A program made the translations under genes and the position numbers. Shown here in pieces: positions 1 through 7,017 of a stretch of 18,983 nt of DNA (positions are counted from its first letter, which is position 1; each line of letters starts with the position of its first letter). The DNA is from an uncultured bacterium (GTDB lineage: Bacteria; Bacteroidota; Ignavibacteria; Ignavibacteriales; Melioribacteraceae), in assembly GCA_937936675.1 (NCBI GenBank), contig CALDDL010000348.1:1-18983 (forward strand), written 5' to 3'. Under the pieces are notes generated by a model. The model made no database searches, was not told the origin of the DNA, and saw nothing but the letters and a program-made list of their open reading frames with translations.

Positions 1-886
1 TGCTCAATGAATCATTAATCACTTTTTCAGAAAAAACTAATGAAAATTCCGGAGCCTCAAAATCGATTTTATTTCCATCATATTTTGTTATAAGTGATTT
101 TAATGATGGTGGAATTGTATCTTCTTCAGCCTCTTTCGTAGAATCTATAATCGATTTAACGACCGATATTTCTTTCATTAAAATGAAATCTACATTATTA
201 ATCTCTACCGAATCATTTTCCAATTCAACAGGTTTCCAAGATAGATTATATTGGTCTTCTTCACTATCAAAAATTTGATTTCTAATTTTGTCAATAATGG
301 ATATCAGTAAATATTTGCCTTCAGTTAAACCGGCAAAAGAGAATTTACCATTAGTGCCCACTTGAGAAATGTAATCAGGCTTTACCGAATCGATATCAGG
401 AATTTCATTTTCTATTTTATAGCCGAAAACAAAAACATTTTCTGTGTCGTCAGAAAATACGGTCCCATTTATTTTCCCTTTAGATATTTTTGGTCCCGTG
501 GAAAAAACAAGGCTAAACGGGCTCTCCATTTTATTAGAGTTGTGAATATCCTTTACATCTGAACCGATGCTTACAGTATATGTAGTATTTTTTTTCAATT
601 CTGAATTGAAATACACTTTTACAGTAGTACCGCTCCAGGAATATTCTGCATCATTTCCAATTGAGGGAGCAAAAAATAACGATTCCTTAACTGTCCTTTT
701 GTCCACATATTCAGAAAAAGTAAGTTCAATATAATCTTCATTAAAATTGGTAGTACCATTTATAGGATAAGTTTCTGAAATTACAGGAGGGATTTTATCA
801 ATCTCACCTCCGCCGGGAGGTAACTGATTTGCACAGCCATATATTAAAATGAATCCGAATAAAATTATTTTGAATTTCTTTGCCAT
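1..886 (-). CDS. Ig-like domain lipoprotein (partial, C-terminus beyond left edge)
   Basis: The frame is open from the ATG at 886 down to position 1 (295 codons) with no stop. The protein begins MAKKFKIILFGFILIYGC, a short basic N-terminus, a hydrophobic stretch and a lipobox-like end with Cys18, so it is probably a lipoprotein. Directly after the Cys comes QLPPGGGEIDKIPP, the style of opening seen in Bacteroidetes/Chlorobi proteins with an SbsA-type Ig-like domain (Pfam Big_5). Around residues 40-125 the sequence has alternating strands (YIELTFSEYVD, TTYTVSIG, PFSLVFSTGP) that fit this domain, followed by a segment (NGKFSFAGLTEGKYLL) like carboxypeptidase-regulatory repeats, then another LVFSEKV strand. 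The start lies inside mltG, overlapping its 3' end by 22 bp, so the two genes are probably cotranscribed and translationally coupled. The family match is from memory of its motifs; the molecular role is unknown. Confidence 0.8.
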   Translation of the reverse strand, partial: MAKKFKIILFGFILIYGCANQLPPGGGEIDKIPPVISETYPINGTTNFNEDYIELTFSEYVDKRTVKESLFFAPSIGNDAEYSWSGTTVKVYFNSELKKNTTYTVSIGSDVKDIHNSNKMESPFSLVFSTGPKISKGKINGTVFSDDTENVFVFGYKIENEIPDIDSVKPDYISQVGTNGKFSFAGLTEGKYLLISIIDKIRNQIFDSEEDQYNLSWKPVELENDSVEINNVDFILMKEISVVKSIIDSTKEAEEDTIPPSLKSLITKYDGNKIDFEAPEFSLVFSEKVINDSLS

Positions 887-1899
887 GCTTTATATCTACC
901 TACATTAATTTGATGTTGAATAAATGATGAAGAGAAAACATGTCCTCCTGAACCATCGGCTACAAAATACAAAAAATTATGCTTCTCGGGATTAATAACA
1001 GCTAAGATTGCCTCCTTACCCGGATTATTTATCGGACCCGGTGGTAATCCCCGATTCAAATAAGTATTATAATCACTCTTTATTAGAAAATCTCTTCTAT
1101 ATAACTCGTCTCCTCTTTCCTCCCTAATCAAATATTGAACTGTGGGATCAGCTTGTAGAGGCATGCCGATTTTAAGCCGATTTAAATAAACACCTGCAAT
1201 CGTTCTGAATTCACTTGACTTATTCGATTCACCATCAACTATTGAAGCAATAGTAAGAATTTCATGTCTTGTCAAATCTGTCTTATATCCCTTTGCTTTA
1301 ATATAATTATTAAAAAAACTGTTTTGAGAGGAATATAATTTCTTAATAATATTTTGTGGAGATGAATCTAAGTAAAAATAATAAGTTTCGGGAAGTAAGT
1401 ACCCCTCAATATTATCACCTTCAAAACCGATGCTATGTAAGAACGCCCTATCTTTCGAAAGTCTCATAAATTTTGAAGAATCAATTCCTAGCGAATCCTT
1501 GAATAACTTAGCTAGTTTATTTTGCCAAATACCTTCTCCGATAGATATAAGTTTATCAGTTTTTTTTGTAGTCGTTAATAGTAACTCAACTAAATCTACA
1601 TTAGATAAAGCATTTGGTATTTCAATTTTACCTGCTTTAATTCTTGTTTCAGCATTATAAATATAGGCTACAAATTTAAGAGAAAGTTTATTTTTAATAA
1701 CACCTTTTGATTTTAATGAATCTAAAACATCATTAAAATTCATACCTTGTTTAATATCTAAAGTGATCTTGGGCTTGAAATAATAACTATTAGGAAAGAA
1801 AAATATATAAGTAAGAATTCCTACTATTAAAAAGAAAAAATAGATAACTGACTTAAGTTCTCTTTTGGTTAATAAAATGAATTTATGATTCGTTTTGAT
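865..1899 (-). CDS. mltG: Endolytic murein transglycosylase MltG, non-AUG start
   Basis: MltG (YceG-like) is an inner-membrane enzyme that cleaves nascent peptidoglycan strands and sets glycan length. The body is clear: TIASIVDGES matches the E. coli MASIIEKET segment and keeps the second Glu, which I believe is the catalytic one (E218 in E. coli); then AGVYLNRL, PLQADPTVQYL, YNTYLNRGLPPGPINNPG and FVADGSGGHVFS follow in family order. The first ATG in frame (1743) would give 292 residues without a membrane anchor. The frame stays open upstream to a stop at 1915-1917 and there encodes basic residues and a hydrophobic helix (VIYFFFLIVGILTYIFFF), as the family requires. No ATG, GTG, TTG or CTG occurs in frame there. 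I chose ATC at 1899, ten nt after an AAGG; ATT at 1878 is the alternative. The product would be 344 residues, normal for MltG. It follows tsaD by 7 nt and overlaps the lipoprotein gene. Confidence 0.85.
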   Translation of the reverse strand: MKTNHKFILLTKRELKSVIYFFFLIVGILTYIFFFPNSYYFKPKITLDIKQGMNFNDVLDSLKSKGVIKNKLSLKFVAYIYNAETRIKAGKIEIPNALSNVDLVELLLTTTKKTDKLISIGEGIWQNKLAKLFKDSLGIDSSKFMRLSKDRAFLHSIGFEGDNIEGYLLPETYYFYLDSSPQNIIKKLYSSQNSFFNNYIKAKGYKTDLTRHEILTIASIVDGESNKSSEFRTIAGVYLNRLKIGMPLQADPTVQYLIREERGDELYRRDFLIKSDYNTYLNRGLPPGPINNPGKEAILAVINPEKHNFLYFVADGSGGHVFSSSFIQHQINVGRYKAWQRNSK

Positions 1900-1906
1900 A
1901 TTTCTA

Positions 1907-2923
1907 CTACCTTATCAATTTATTAAATGTAAGACTTGGATATGCATTTAATTCACTTGAAAATGAAAGCCCTTCTTTAAAAAGCATCTCACCTCTATAT
2001 GCAATCATTGCGGCATTATCTCCGCAAAATTGAATATCAGGAATAATTAATTTCTTATTGTTTCTTTTTGCGATTAGAGAAAATTCTTCTCTTAATAATT
2101 TATTTGCCGCTACTCCTCCCGATAGAGAGAGTGAATTGACTGAATAATTTTTTAATGCCTTTTCTACCCTTTGGATTAATGCCTTGATAGCATAATATTG
2201 AAATGATGCCGCTATCATATTTTTATCCGAATGAATTAGATTTTCTGCACTATCAAAATTATTCTGAATAAATCTGAGTACAGAAGTTTTAATTCCGCTA
2301 AATGAAAAATCAAATTCCCCTTTTGTATTTGAAATCGGGAATGGAATTAATTCGCCTGAATATTTAGAAGCAGCTTCTTGAATTTTTGGACCGCCGGGAT
2401 ATCCAAATCCGAGCATCTTGGAAACTTTGTCAAAAGCTTCGCCTACTGCATCATCTATTGTTGTCCCTAATTTTTTGATTTCAATAGGACTGCTAACTAA
2501 CAATAAGAGAGTATGTCCACCCGAAACAGTTAAAGATAGAAATGGATATTCAGGTTTTTCTTCCATTAAAAATCCGGAGAAAAGATGCCCCTCGACATGA
2601 TCGACAGGGATAAATGGTTTGCCGATTCCATAAGCTAATGCTTTACCATAAGTAAGACCAATTAATAATGCACCTATTAATCCCGGTCCTGCGGTAGCAC
2701 AAACTAAATCAATTTCCTCAAGAGATATATTTGCTTCTTTTAATGATTGTTTTACCAATGGATTAATAATTTGTAAATGAGCACGGCTGGATAATTCAGG
2801 TACTACCCCGCCGTACTTTATATGAAAATCTTGAGAAGATATTAAATTCGATTTTATCACACCATCAGCAATAATCGAGACTGATGTCTCGTCGCACGAA
2901 CTTTCTAATCCTAATACAATCAT
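1907..2923 (-). CDS. tsaD: tRNA N6-adenosine threonylcarbamoyltransferase TsaD
   Basis: TsaD transfers the threonylcarbamoyl group from TC-AMP to A37 of tRNAs that read ANN codons, in the cytoplasm together with TsaB and TsaE. The 338-residue length is typical. Visible family marks are the opening LGLESSCDETSVS (ASKHA-fold phosphate loop), the metal ligands in DHVEGH (His109 and His113), the SGGHTLLLL strand near residue 134, PGGPKIQEAA, SLSGGVAANKLLR and the C-terminal FCGDNAAMIAYRG. The ATG shares its A with the TAA stop of the proline dehydrogenase gene (TAATG), a junction that favours translational coupling, and mltG follows closely. tsaB and tsaE are not in this window. The identification is secure. 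Confidence 0.97.
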   Translation of the reverse strand: MIVLGLESSCDETSVSIIADGVIKSNLISSQDFHIKYGGVVPELSSRAHLQIINPLVKQSLKEANISLEEIDLVCATAGPGLIGALLIGLTYGKALAYGIGKPFIPVDHVEGHLFSGFLMEEKPEYPFLSLTVSGGHTLLLLVSSPIEIKKLGTTIDDAVGEAFDKVSKMLGFGYPGGPKIQEAASKYSGELIPFPISNTKGEFDFSFSGIKTSVLRFIQNNFDSAENLIHSDKNMIAASFQYYAIKALIQRVEKALKNYSVNSLSLSGGVAANKLLREEFSLIAKRNNKKLIIPDIQFCGDNAAMIAYRGEMLFKEGLSFSSELNAYPSLTFNKLIR

Positions 2924-3816
2924 TAACTAAATGAAAAAATACTTTTTGTAATATACCATGCAAGTTGAGGATTTTCCTGTAATCTTCTTATAGAATATGC
3001 ATACCAATGTTCACCAAAAGGAACATATATTCTAATCTTATATCCATCATTATTAATTCTATCACGCAAATCCTCTTTTACACCATAGAGCATCTGGAAC
3101 TCAAACTTACTCTTATCAATATTTTTTTCTTTTATCATTTTATAAGCACCCTCTACTAAGGGATCGTCATGCGTAGCAATACCGACATAATTCCCATCAT
3201 CTAACATACGATTTAAAATTTTTAAGAAATTATCTCTAACTTCTTCTTTTCCTTTATAAGCAATTTCGGCAGGTTCTACATATATACCTTTGCATAAACG
3301 ATAATTTGTACCTTCTTTATCAAGAGCAACAACATCATCATAAGTTCTTTTTAAGTATGCCTGAACAACAATTCCTACATTATCATATTTCTCCCTAAGT
3401 TTTCTAAATAGAGCGATAGTATCACTCGTAACTGGAGAATCTTCCATATCAATTCTTACAAAATTATTTAAAGACTTCGCCTTATCTAAAATTTCGCATA
3501 AATTTTGGTAACACAAATTAGGATCGATTATTAATCCTAGTTGAGTGGGTTTAACCGAAAGATTACTATTAAGATTATTTTCATGAATAGCATCTAAAAC
3601 TTGAAGACATTCTAATTTAGCATCCTCAGCTTCTTTTTTGTTTTTAATAGCTTCACCTAAAACATCCATAGTAGCAACAATACCTTTAGCATTCAAAACC
3701 TTTACAGCTTTAACAGCGTCTTCTAATTTTTCACCGGCCATATACTTTTGAGCAAAAATCTTTACAATAGCTTTCGGCATTAATTTCACTGCCGATACAA
3801 TTAACTGATTAAGCAT
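2923..3816 (-). CDS. Proline dehydrogenase, single-domain (PutA/PRODH-type)
   Basis: Proline dehydrogenase is a FAD enzyme that oxidises L-proline to pyrroline-5-carboxylate and feeds electrons to the membrane quinone pool. The protein has about 297 residues and covers only the TIM-barrel ProDH domain, with no P5C dehydrogenase fused to it, as in monofunctional bacterial enzymes. Recognisable parts are NLSVKPTQLGL, FVRIDMEDSPV, VGIVVQAYLKRT, YRLCKGIYVEP, GIATHDDPLV, FEFQMLYGV, IRIYVPFGEHWYAYSIRRLQENP; the final YSIRRLQENP corresponds to the substrate-binding Y-x-x-R-R motif. A GTG at 3822 could start translation, but the ATG at 3816 sits about ten nt after an AAGGTG and is preferred. Its stop overlaps the start of tsaD. 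A separate P5C dehydrogenase would be expected elsewhere in the genome. Confidence 0.92.
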   Translation of the reverse strand: MLNQLIVSAVKLMPKAIVKIFAQKYMAGEKLEDAVKAVKVLNAKGIVATMDVLGEAIKNKKEAEDAKLECLQVLDAIHENNLNSNLSVKPTQLGLIIDPNLCYQNLCEILDKAKSLNNFVRIDMEDSPVTSDTIALFRKLREKYDNVGIVVQAYLKRTYDDVVALDKEGTNYRLCKGIYVEPAEIAYKGKEEVRDNFLKILNRMLDDGNYVGIATHDDPLVEGAYKMIKEKNIDKSKFEFQMLYGVKEDLRDRINNDGYKIRIYVPFGEHWYAYSIRRLQENPQLAWYITKSIFSFS

Positions 3817-3858
3817 TTTCACGATGCACCTTTTTCATTGATTTAACTTTCAAAATTA

Positions 3859-3889
3859 GTCTAAGGACAGCTCTAAATCAAGCTTAGAC
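3859..3889 (-). terminator. Weak hairpin at the 3' end of coaE
   Basis: Perfect 7-bp inverted repeat GTCTAAG / CTTAGAC with a 17-nt loop that starts within the coaE stop region. On the minus strand it is followed by TAATTTTG, a short T-rich tail. The long loop and poor T-tract make it a weak terminator at best; it may only slow or partly end transcription before the proline dehydrogenase gene. Confidence 0.35.
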
Positions 3890-4513
3890 CTTGCTATCCT
3901 TTTTATTTATATTTATCGATCTAAGTATCATTAAAACAAAGTCTATTTTCTTATTTAATTCCTCTATTGTGCTATTATTTTGAATTACAAAATCTACCAA
4001 ACCTTTTTTTTCATCATCTGTTATTTGAGAATCAATTCTTTTTTCTACTTCTTTCTTTGTCGTCTTATCTCTTTCTATTACTCTTTCAATACGCTTATCT
4101 TTTTCGGTATAAATGAGAATTATATAATCAAAAATATCTTCAAAATCTGCTTCAAAGATTAATGCAGACTCCACAAATACAATTTTATTATTTATTGCTA
4201 ATTCTGCGGAAAGTTCTTCTATCTTTTTAATAATTATAGGATGGGTAATAGAATTGAGAGTTTTTAATTTTTTTTCATCACCAAATACTTGATCGGAGAG
4301 ATATTTAGTATTCAGTTTATTTTCTTTATAGGTTGATTGACCAAATTCTCTTATTAATGAAGATTTGATTTTCGGATCAGAATTAACCAATTCTTTAGAA
4401 ATAGAATCTGCGTCAAGTACCGGGAAACCGTTTTCAATCAGCATCTTAGATACTAAAGATTTCCCTGATCCAATTCCACCGGTTATCCCAACTAATATTG
4501 ATTTTGAAGGCAT
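3884..4513 (-). CDS. coaE: Dephospho-CoA kinase CoaE
   Basis: CoaE phosphorylates the 3'-hydroxyl of dephospho-CoA with ATP, the last step of coenzyme A synthesis in the cytoplasm. The 209-residue length is normal. The P-loop is GGIGSGKS at residues 12-19; next come the substrate-region DADSISKELV, the conserved ITHPIIIKKI and FVESALIFEADFEDIFDYIILIY, the typical CoaE core, then the lid-like RVIERDKTTKKEVEKRI. The final FVIQNNSTIEELNKKID is also family-like. The start codon lies only 16 nt downstream of the hairpin that ends rny, so coaE has no obvious promoter of its own in that gap and may depend on read-through or on a promoter inside rny. Confidence 0.96.
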   Translation of the reverse strand: MPSKSILVGITGGIGSGKSLVSKMLIENGFPVLDADSISKELVNSDPKIKSSLIREFGQSTYKENKLNTKYLSDQVFGDEKKLKTLNSITHPIIIKKIEELSAELAINNKIVFVESALIFEADFEDIFDYIILIYTEKDKRIERVIERDKTTKKEVEKRIDSQITDDEKKGLVDFVIQNNSTIEELNKKIDFVLMILRSININKKDSKV

Positions 4514-4529
4514 ATAGATATAGTTTAAA

Positions 4530-4553
4530 AGAGTGCTTTATAAAAAGCACTCT
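4530..4553 (-). terminator. Intrinsic terminator after rny
   Basis: Perfect stem of GAGTGCTTT (4531-4539) with AAAGCACTC (4544-4552), loop ATAA, with one more A-T pair outside. On the minus strand the stem is followed by TTTTAAAC, a short T-run. It begins 7 nt after the rny stop codon. The T-run ends about 12 nt before the coaE start, so partial read-through may supply coaE. Confidence 0.75.
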
Positions 4554-4559
4554 CATATT

Positions 4560-6146
4560 TTATTTTGCATAAGCAATTTTTCTTACTTCTCTTATCACGG
4601 TAACTTTTATCTGTCCGGGATATTGCATCTCCTCTTGAATCTTTTGTGAAATCTCGTAAGCTAATCTATCAGAGAGGATATCATCAATTTTATCAGGTTC
4701 TACAACCACTCTAACTTCCCTGCCTGCTTGAATTGCGTAAGTTTTGGCAACTCCTTCAAACGATTTGGCTAGGGTCTCAAGATTTTCTAATCTCTTAACA
4801 TAACTCTCAAGTGGTTCTCGTCTTGCACCGGGTCTTGCCCCGCTAATTGCATCTGCTGCTTGAACCAATGCAGAAATCGGATGTTCCATTTCAATATCTT
4901 CATGATGACTTCCGATTGCATTAATAACAATTGGATGCTCTTTATATTTTTTAGCTAAATCATATCCTAAGAGTGCATGAGGACCTTCGATATTTTTATC
5001 TACTGTTTTACCTACGTCATGCAATAGACCCGCTCTCTTAGCGAGATTAACATCAAATCCTAATTCAGCAGCCATTACACCAGTTAGATATGCAACCTCA
5101 ATACTATGCTGCAATAAGTTTTGACCGTAGCTGGAACGGTATTTCATTTTGCCGACATACTTTATTAATTCAGGATGTAGCCCATGAAGACCTAATTGAA
5201 TTAGTGTATTTTCACCTTCTTTTTGAATCTCTTCATCTAATTCCTGCTCCACCTTTGCTACAACTTCTTCGATTCTTGCAGGATGGATTCTTCCATCACC
5301 GATCAGTCTTTCTAATGAAATTCGTGCTACTTCCCTTCTGAATTGGTCGAATGCTGAAAGGATAACAGCTTCAGGTGTATCATCCACGATAACATCCACA
5401 CCGGTGGCAGCTTCAAATGCACGTATGTTCCTTCCTTCACGTCCAATGATTCTGCCTTTCATTTCATCATTTTGTATTTGTACAACCGATACGGTTGACT
5501 CGACCGAATGATCCACGGCGGTCTTCTGAATAGCTTGTACCACAATCTTTTGAGCTTCTTTTTTAGCGTCAACTTTTGCCTGATCACGAATCTCTTTGAT
5601 TGATTGAGCGGCATCGGATTTAGCTTTGCTAAGCATATTTTCTACAAGCATTTTCTTTGCTTCGTCTGAAGTAAGTCCGGCAGTCTTTTCCAAACGAGCA
5701 TTTTGCTCGAAAATCTTTTTATCTAATTCAGCATGTTTCTTTTCTAAATCTTCTTTCGATTTAGCAAGCTGATTTTCTAAATCTTTGATCGATTTTTCTT
5801 TTAAATTAACCGATTCAATTTTTTTATTAAGCGAATCTTCTTTTACTTCAAGTTGTTTTTCTTGACTTTGCAGTTTCTGTTTTTTGGTATTAACGTCAGC
5901 ATCAAATTCTTGTTTCTTCTTTAACCATTCATCTTTTACTTCAAGAAGTTTTTCACGTTTTATATGTTTAGCATCTTTTTCAGCATCTTCGAGAAATTTC
6001 TGAGCTTGTTCCTTAATACGTTTAGCTTCATCTTCTGCTCTTGAAATACTATTAGAACCGATCTTATTATTAACAAACCAACCAAAATAAAAAGCCACAC
6101 CAGCGACAACTAAAACAACAACAATAAGAACAATAATGTTCTCCAT
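4560..6146 (-). CDS. rny: Ribonuclease Y
   Basis: RNase Y is a membrane-anchored endoribonuclease that starts mRNA decay. The chosen start gives 528 residues: an N-terminal helix (IIVLIVVVLVVAGVAFYFGW), a long charged coiled coil over about residues 30-190, a KH domain with GRIIGREGRNIRAFE, and an HD domain with LLHDVGK and GSHHEDIE carrying the metal-binding His-Asp pair. The C-terminus ends VTVIREVRKIAYAK, normal for the family. An in-frame ATG at 6161 lies upstream, but it is part of a GGAGG Shine-Dalgarno placed 8 nt before the ATG at 6146, so the latter is the likely start. The gene follows the putative 6S RNA, with about 30 nt between them, and is closed by a hairpin at 4530-4553. Confidence 0.97.
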   Translation of the reverse strand: MENIIVLIVVVLVVAGVAFYFGWFVNNKIGSNSISRAEDEAKRIKEQAQKFLEDAEKDAKHIKREKLLEVKDEWLKKKQEFDADVNTKKQKLQSQEKQLEVKEDSLNKKIESVNLKEKSIKDLENQLAKSKEDLEKKHAELDKKIFEQNARLEKTAGLTSDEAKKMLVENMLSKAKSDAAQSIKEIRDQAKVDAKKEAQKIVVQAIQKTAVDHSVESTVSVVQIQNDEMKGRIIGREGRNIRAFEAATGVDVIVDDTPEAVILSAFDQFRREVARISLERLIGDGRIHPARIEEVVAKVEQELDEEIQKEGENTLIQLGLHGLHPELIKYVGKMKYRSSYGQNLLQHSIEVAYLTGVMAAELGFDVNLAKRAGLLHDVGKTVDKNIEGPHALLGYDLAKKYKEHPIVINAIGSHHEDIEMEHPISALVQAADAISGARPGARREPLESYVKRLENLETLAKSFEGVAKTYAIQAGREVRVVVEPDKIDDILSDRLAYEISQKIQEEMQYPGQIKVTVIREVRKIAYAK

Positions 6147-6177
6147 TAAATATACCTCCATAAATAGAAAATTAAAG

Positions 6178-6374
6178 CCGCATCTGCCGACCTGGTAAGT
6201 AAGAAAGAACCCTACCTACACAGTGCGGGAAATTGCCCAACGCTTTTTACTTCCACTAGCCGTCTAATAAAGACGGACCTGCCTAAACAGGTTGAGGCCT
6301 GTAATACACGCCGCAAGTCAATAACCCTTGTAGTTTTACATTAGTTCTTTTTTATATTCGAATCGGCAGCGCGG
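6178..6374 (-). ncRNA. ssrS: Probable 6S RNA
   Basis: A 197-nt noncoding segment lies between zapA and rny. Its two ends pair: CCGC-G-CTGCCGA on the 5' side (6374 to 6363) with TCGGCAG-AT-GCGG on the 3' side (6190 to 6178), eleven pairs with one small internal loop. Inside, further pairs form in nested order: AAAGAAC with GTTCTTT, CTACA with TGTAG, and GGG-TT-ATTG with CAAT-TT-CCC. Near the tip are local hairpins CCTG..CAGG and CCGTCT..AGACGG. A long, interrupted rod about 200 nt long beside zapA is what is known for 6S RNA, which binds sigma70 RNA polymerase and dampens transcription in stationary phase. A T-rich stretch (CTTTAATTTTC) follows. The identity is inferred from shape and context, not from a covariance search. 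Confidence 0.7.
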
Positions 6375-6379
6375 TAAAA

Positions 6380-6673
6380 TTATTCGGAGGACATAAACTT
6401 GGAATTATTCATTAGAAGCTTTATTTTTTTTATTTTATCTGTCGCTTGTATGCTAAATTCAAGAAATTTATTCTTCTCAACAAATAAATCATAAGCTATA
6501 TTTAACGCAGCTATTATTGCTATAGTATCTTTTGGCTGTCCCGGTAATTCTTCTTTTGTATCTTCCATCATTTCATTAACATATTCTGCTAATTCCCTGG
6601 CAACCTCTTCGTTCTCTACTAATAGAGAATAATCTTGGTCAAATATTTTTACTTTTAGCTTCTTTTTTTCCAT
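6380..6673 (-). CDS. zapA: Cell division protein ZapA
   Basis: ZapA binds FtsZ and bundles protofilaments at the division ring. At 97 residues it matches the family. The N-terminal strands LKVKIFDQDYSLLVENEE and the helix start VARELAEYVNEMMED are characteristic; these are followed by DTIAIIAALNIAYDLFVEK and a C-terminal coiled coil (IQATDKIKKIKLLM). It stands downstream of the coiled-coil gene at 6704-7015 and directly upstream of the putative 6S RNA, the same zapA-6S RNA order known in proteobacteria. The 6S RNA 5' end begins only about 6 nt past the zapA stop, so the RNA may be made from the zapA transcript by processing or from a promoter within zapA. Confidence 0.93.
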   Translation of the reverse strand: MEKKKLKVKIFDQDYSLLVENEEVARELAEYVNEMMEDTKEELPGQPKDTIAIIAALNIAYDLFVEKNKFLEFSIQATDKIKKIKLLMNNSKFMSSE

Positions 6674-6703
6674 TTTATGTCTTATCCGTTAAAGACAATT
6701 TTT

Positions 6704-7015
6704 CTAAGAACGCAAATGATAATCGATTATCTCGATTAATTCATCAATTTTATTTTTCAAATCTTCCTTGCCCTCCGCTTTAACAGAATCTTTAAGCTCT
6801 CTTACTCCTTTTACTAAAGGATCGCTTAATTTTTTTTCTAATTCGTTAATTTTTTCAGTAAGAATTAAGTTTTCATTCTTAATCTTATTGTACTTCTCCT
6901 TTAATGCATTATTGGCTTCTTCCAATTCACTGCTAGATTGAATGAAATAATATACCTGCTTTTCTAAGGCATTTAATTCATCAATAAATAGATCATATTT
7001 GGAAGCGTCGGGCAA
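6704..7015 (-). CDS. Small coiled-coil protein, ZapB-like
   Basis: The 103-residue protein is almost wholly charged heptad-type helix (ELEEANNALKEKYNKIKN, LTEKINELEKKL), then a hinge with Pro at about residue 67 and a second helix (DLKNKIDELIEIIDYHL). It has no signal peptide or membrane segment. A small coiled-coil gene between pheT and zapA fits a division-ring partner of the ZapB type, but coiled coils are not specific and this is inference from context. The start is TTG at 7015, five nt after an AGAGGA that overlaps the pheT stop; only two bases separate the genes, so translation is probably coupled to pheT. Confidence 0.7.
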   Translation of the reverse strand: MPDASKYDLFIDELNALEKQVYYFIQSSSELEEANNALKEKYNKIKNENLILTEKINELEKKLSDPLVKGVRELKDSVKAEGKEDLKNKIDELIEIIDYHLRS

Positions 7016-7017
7016 TC

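Noticed and set aside
362..562. Plus-strand open frame of 66 codons
   Set aside because: Antisense to the lipoprotein gene, with no ribosome site or family resemblance; a shadow frame.
1150..1300. Possible loss of the MltG catalytic Glu (ASIVDGES instead of ASIVEKET)
   Set aside because: Aligned to the E. coli sequence, Asp replaces the first Glu, whereas the second Glu, believed to be the catalytic residue, is kept.
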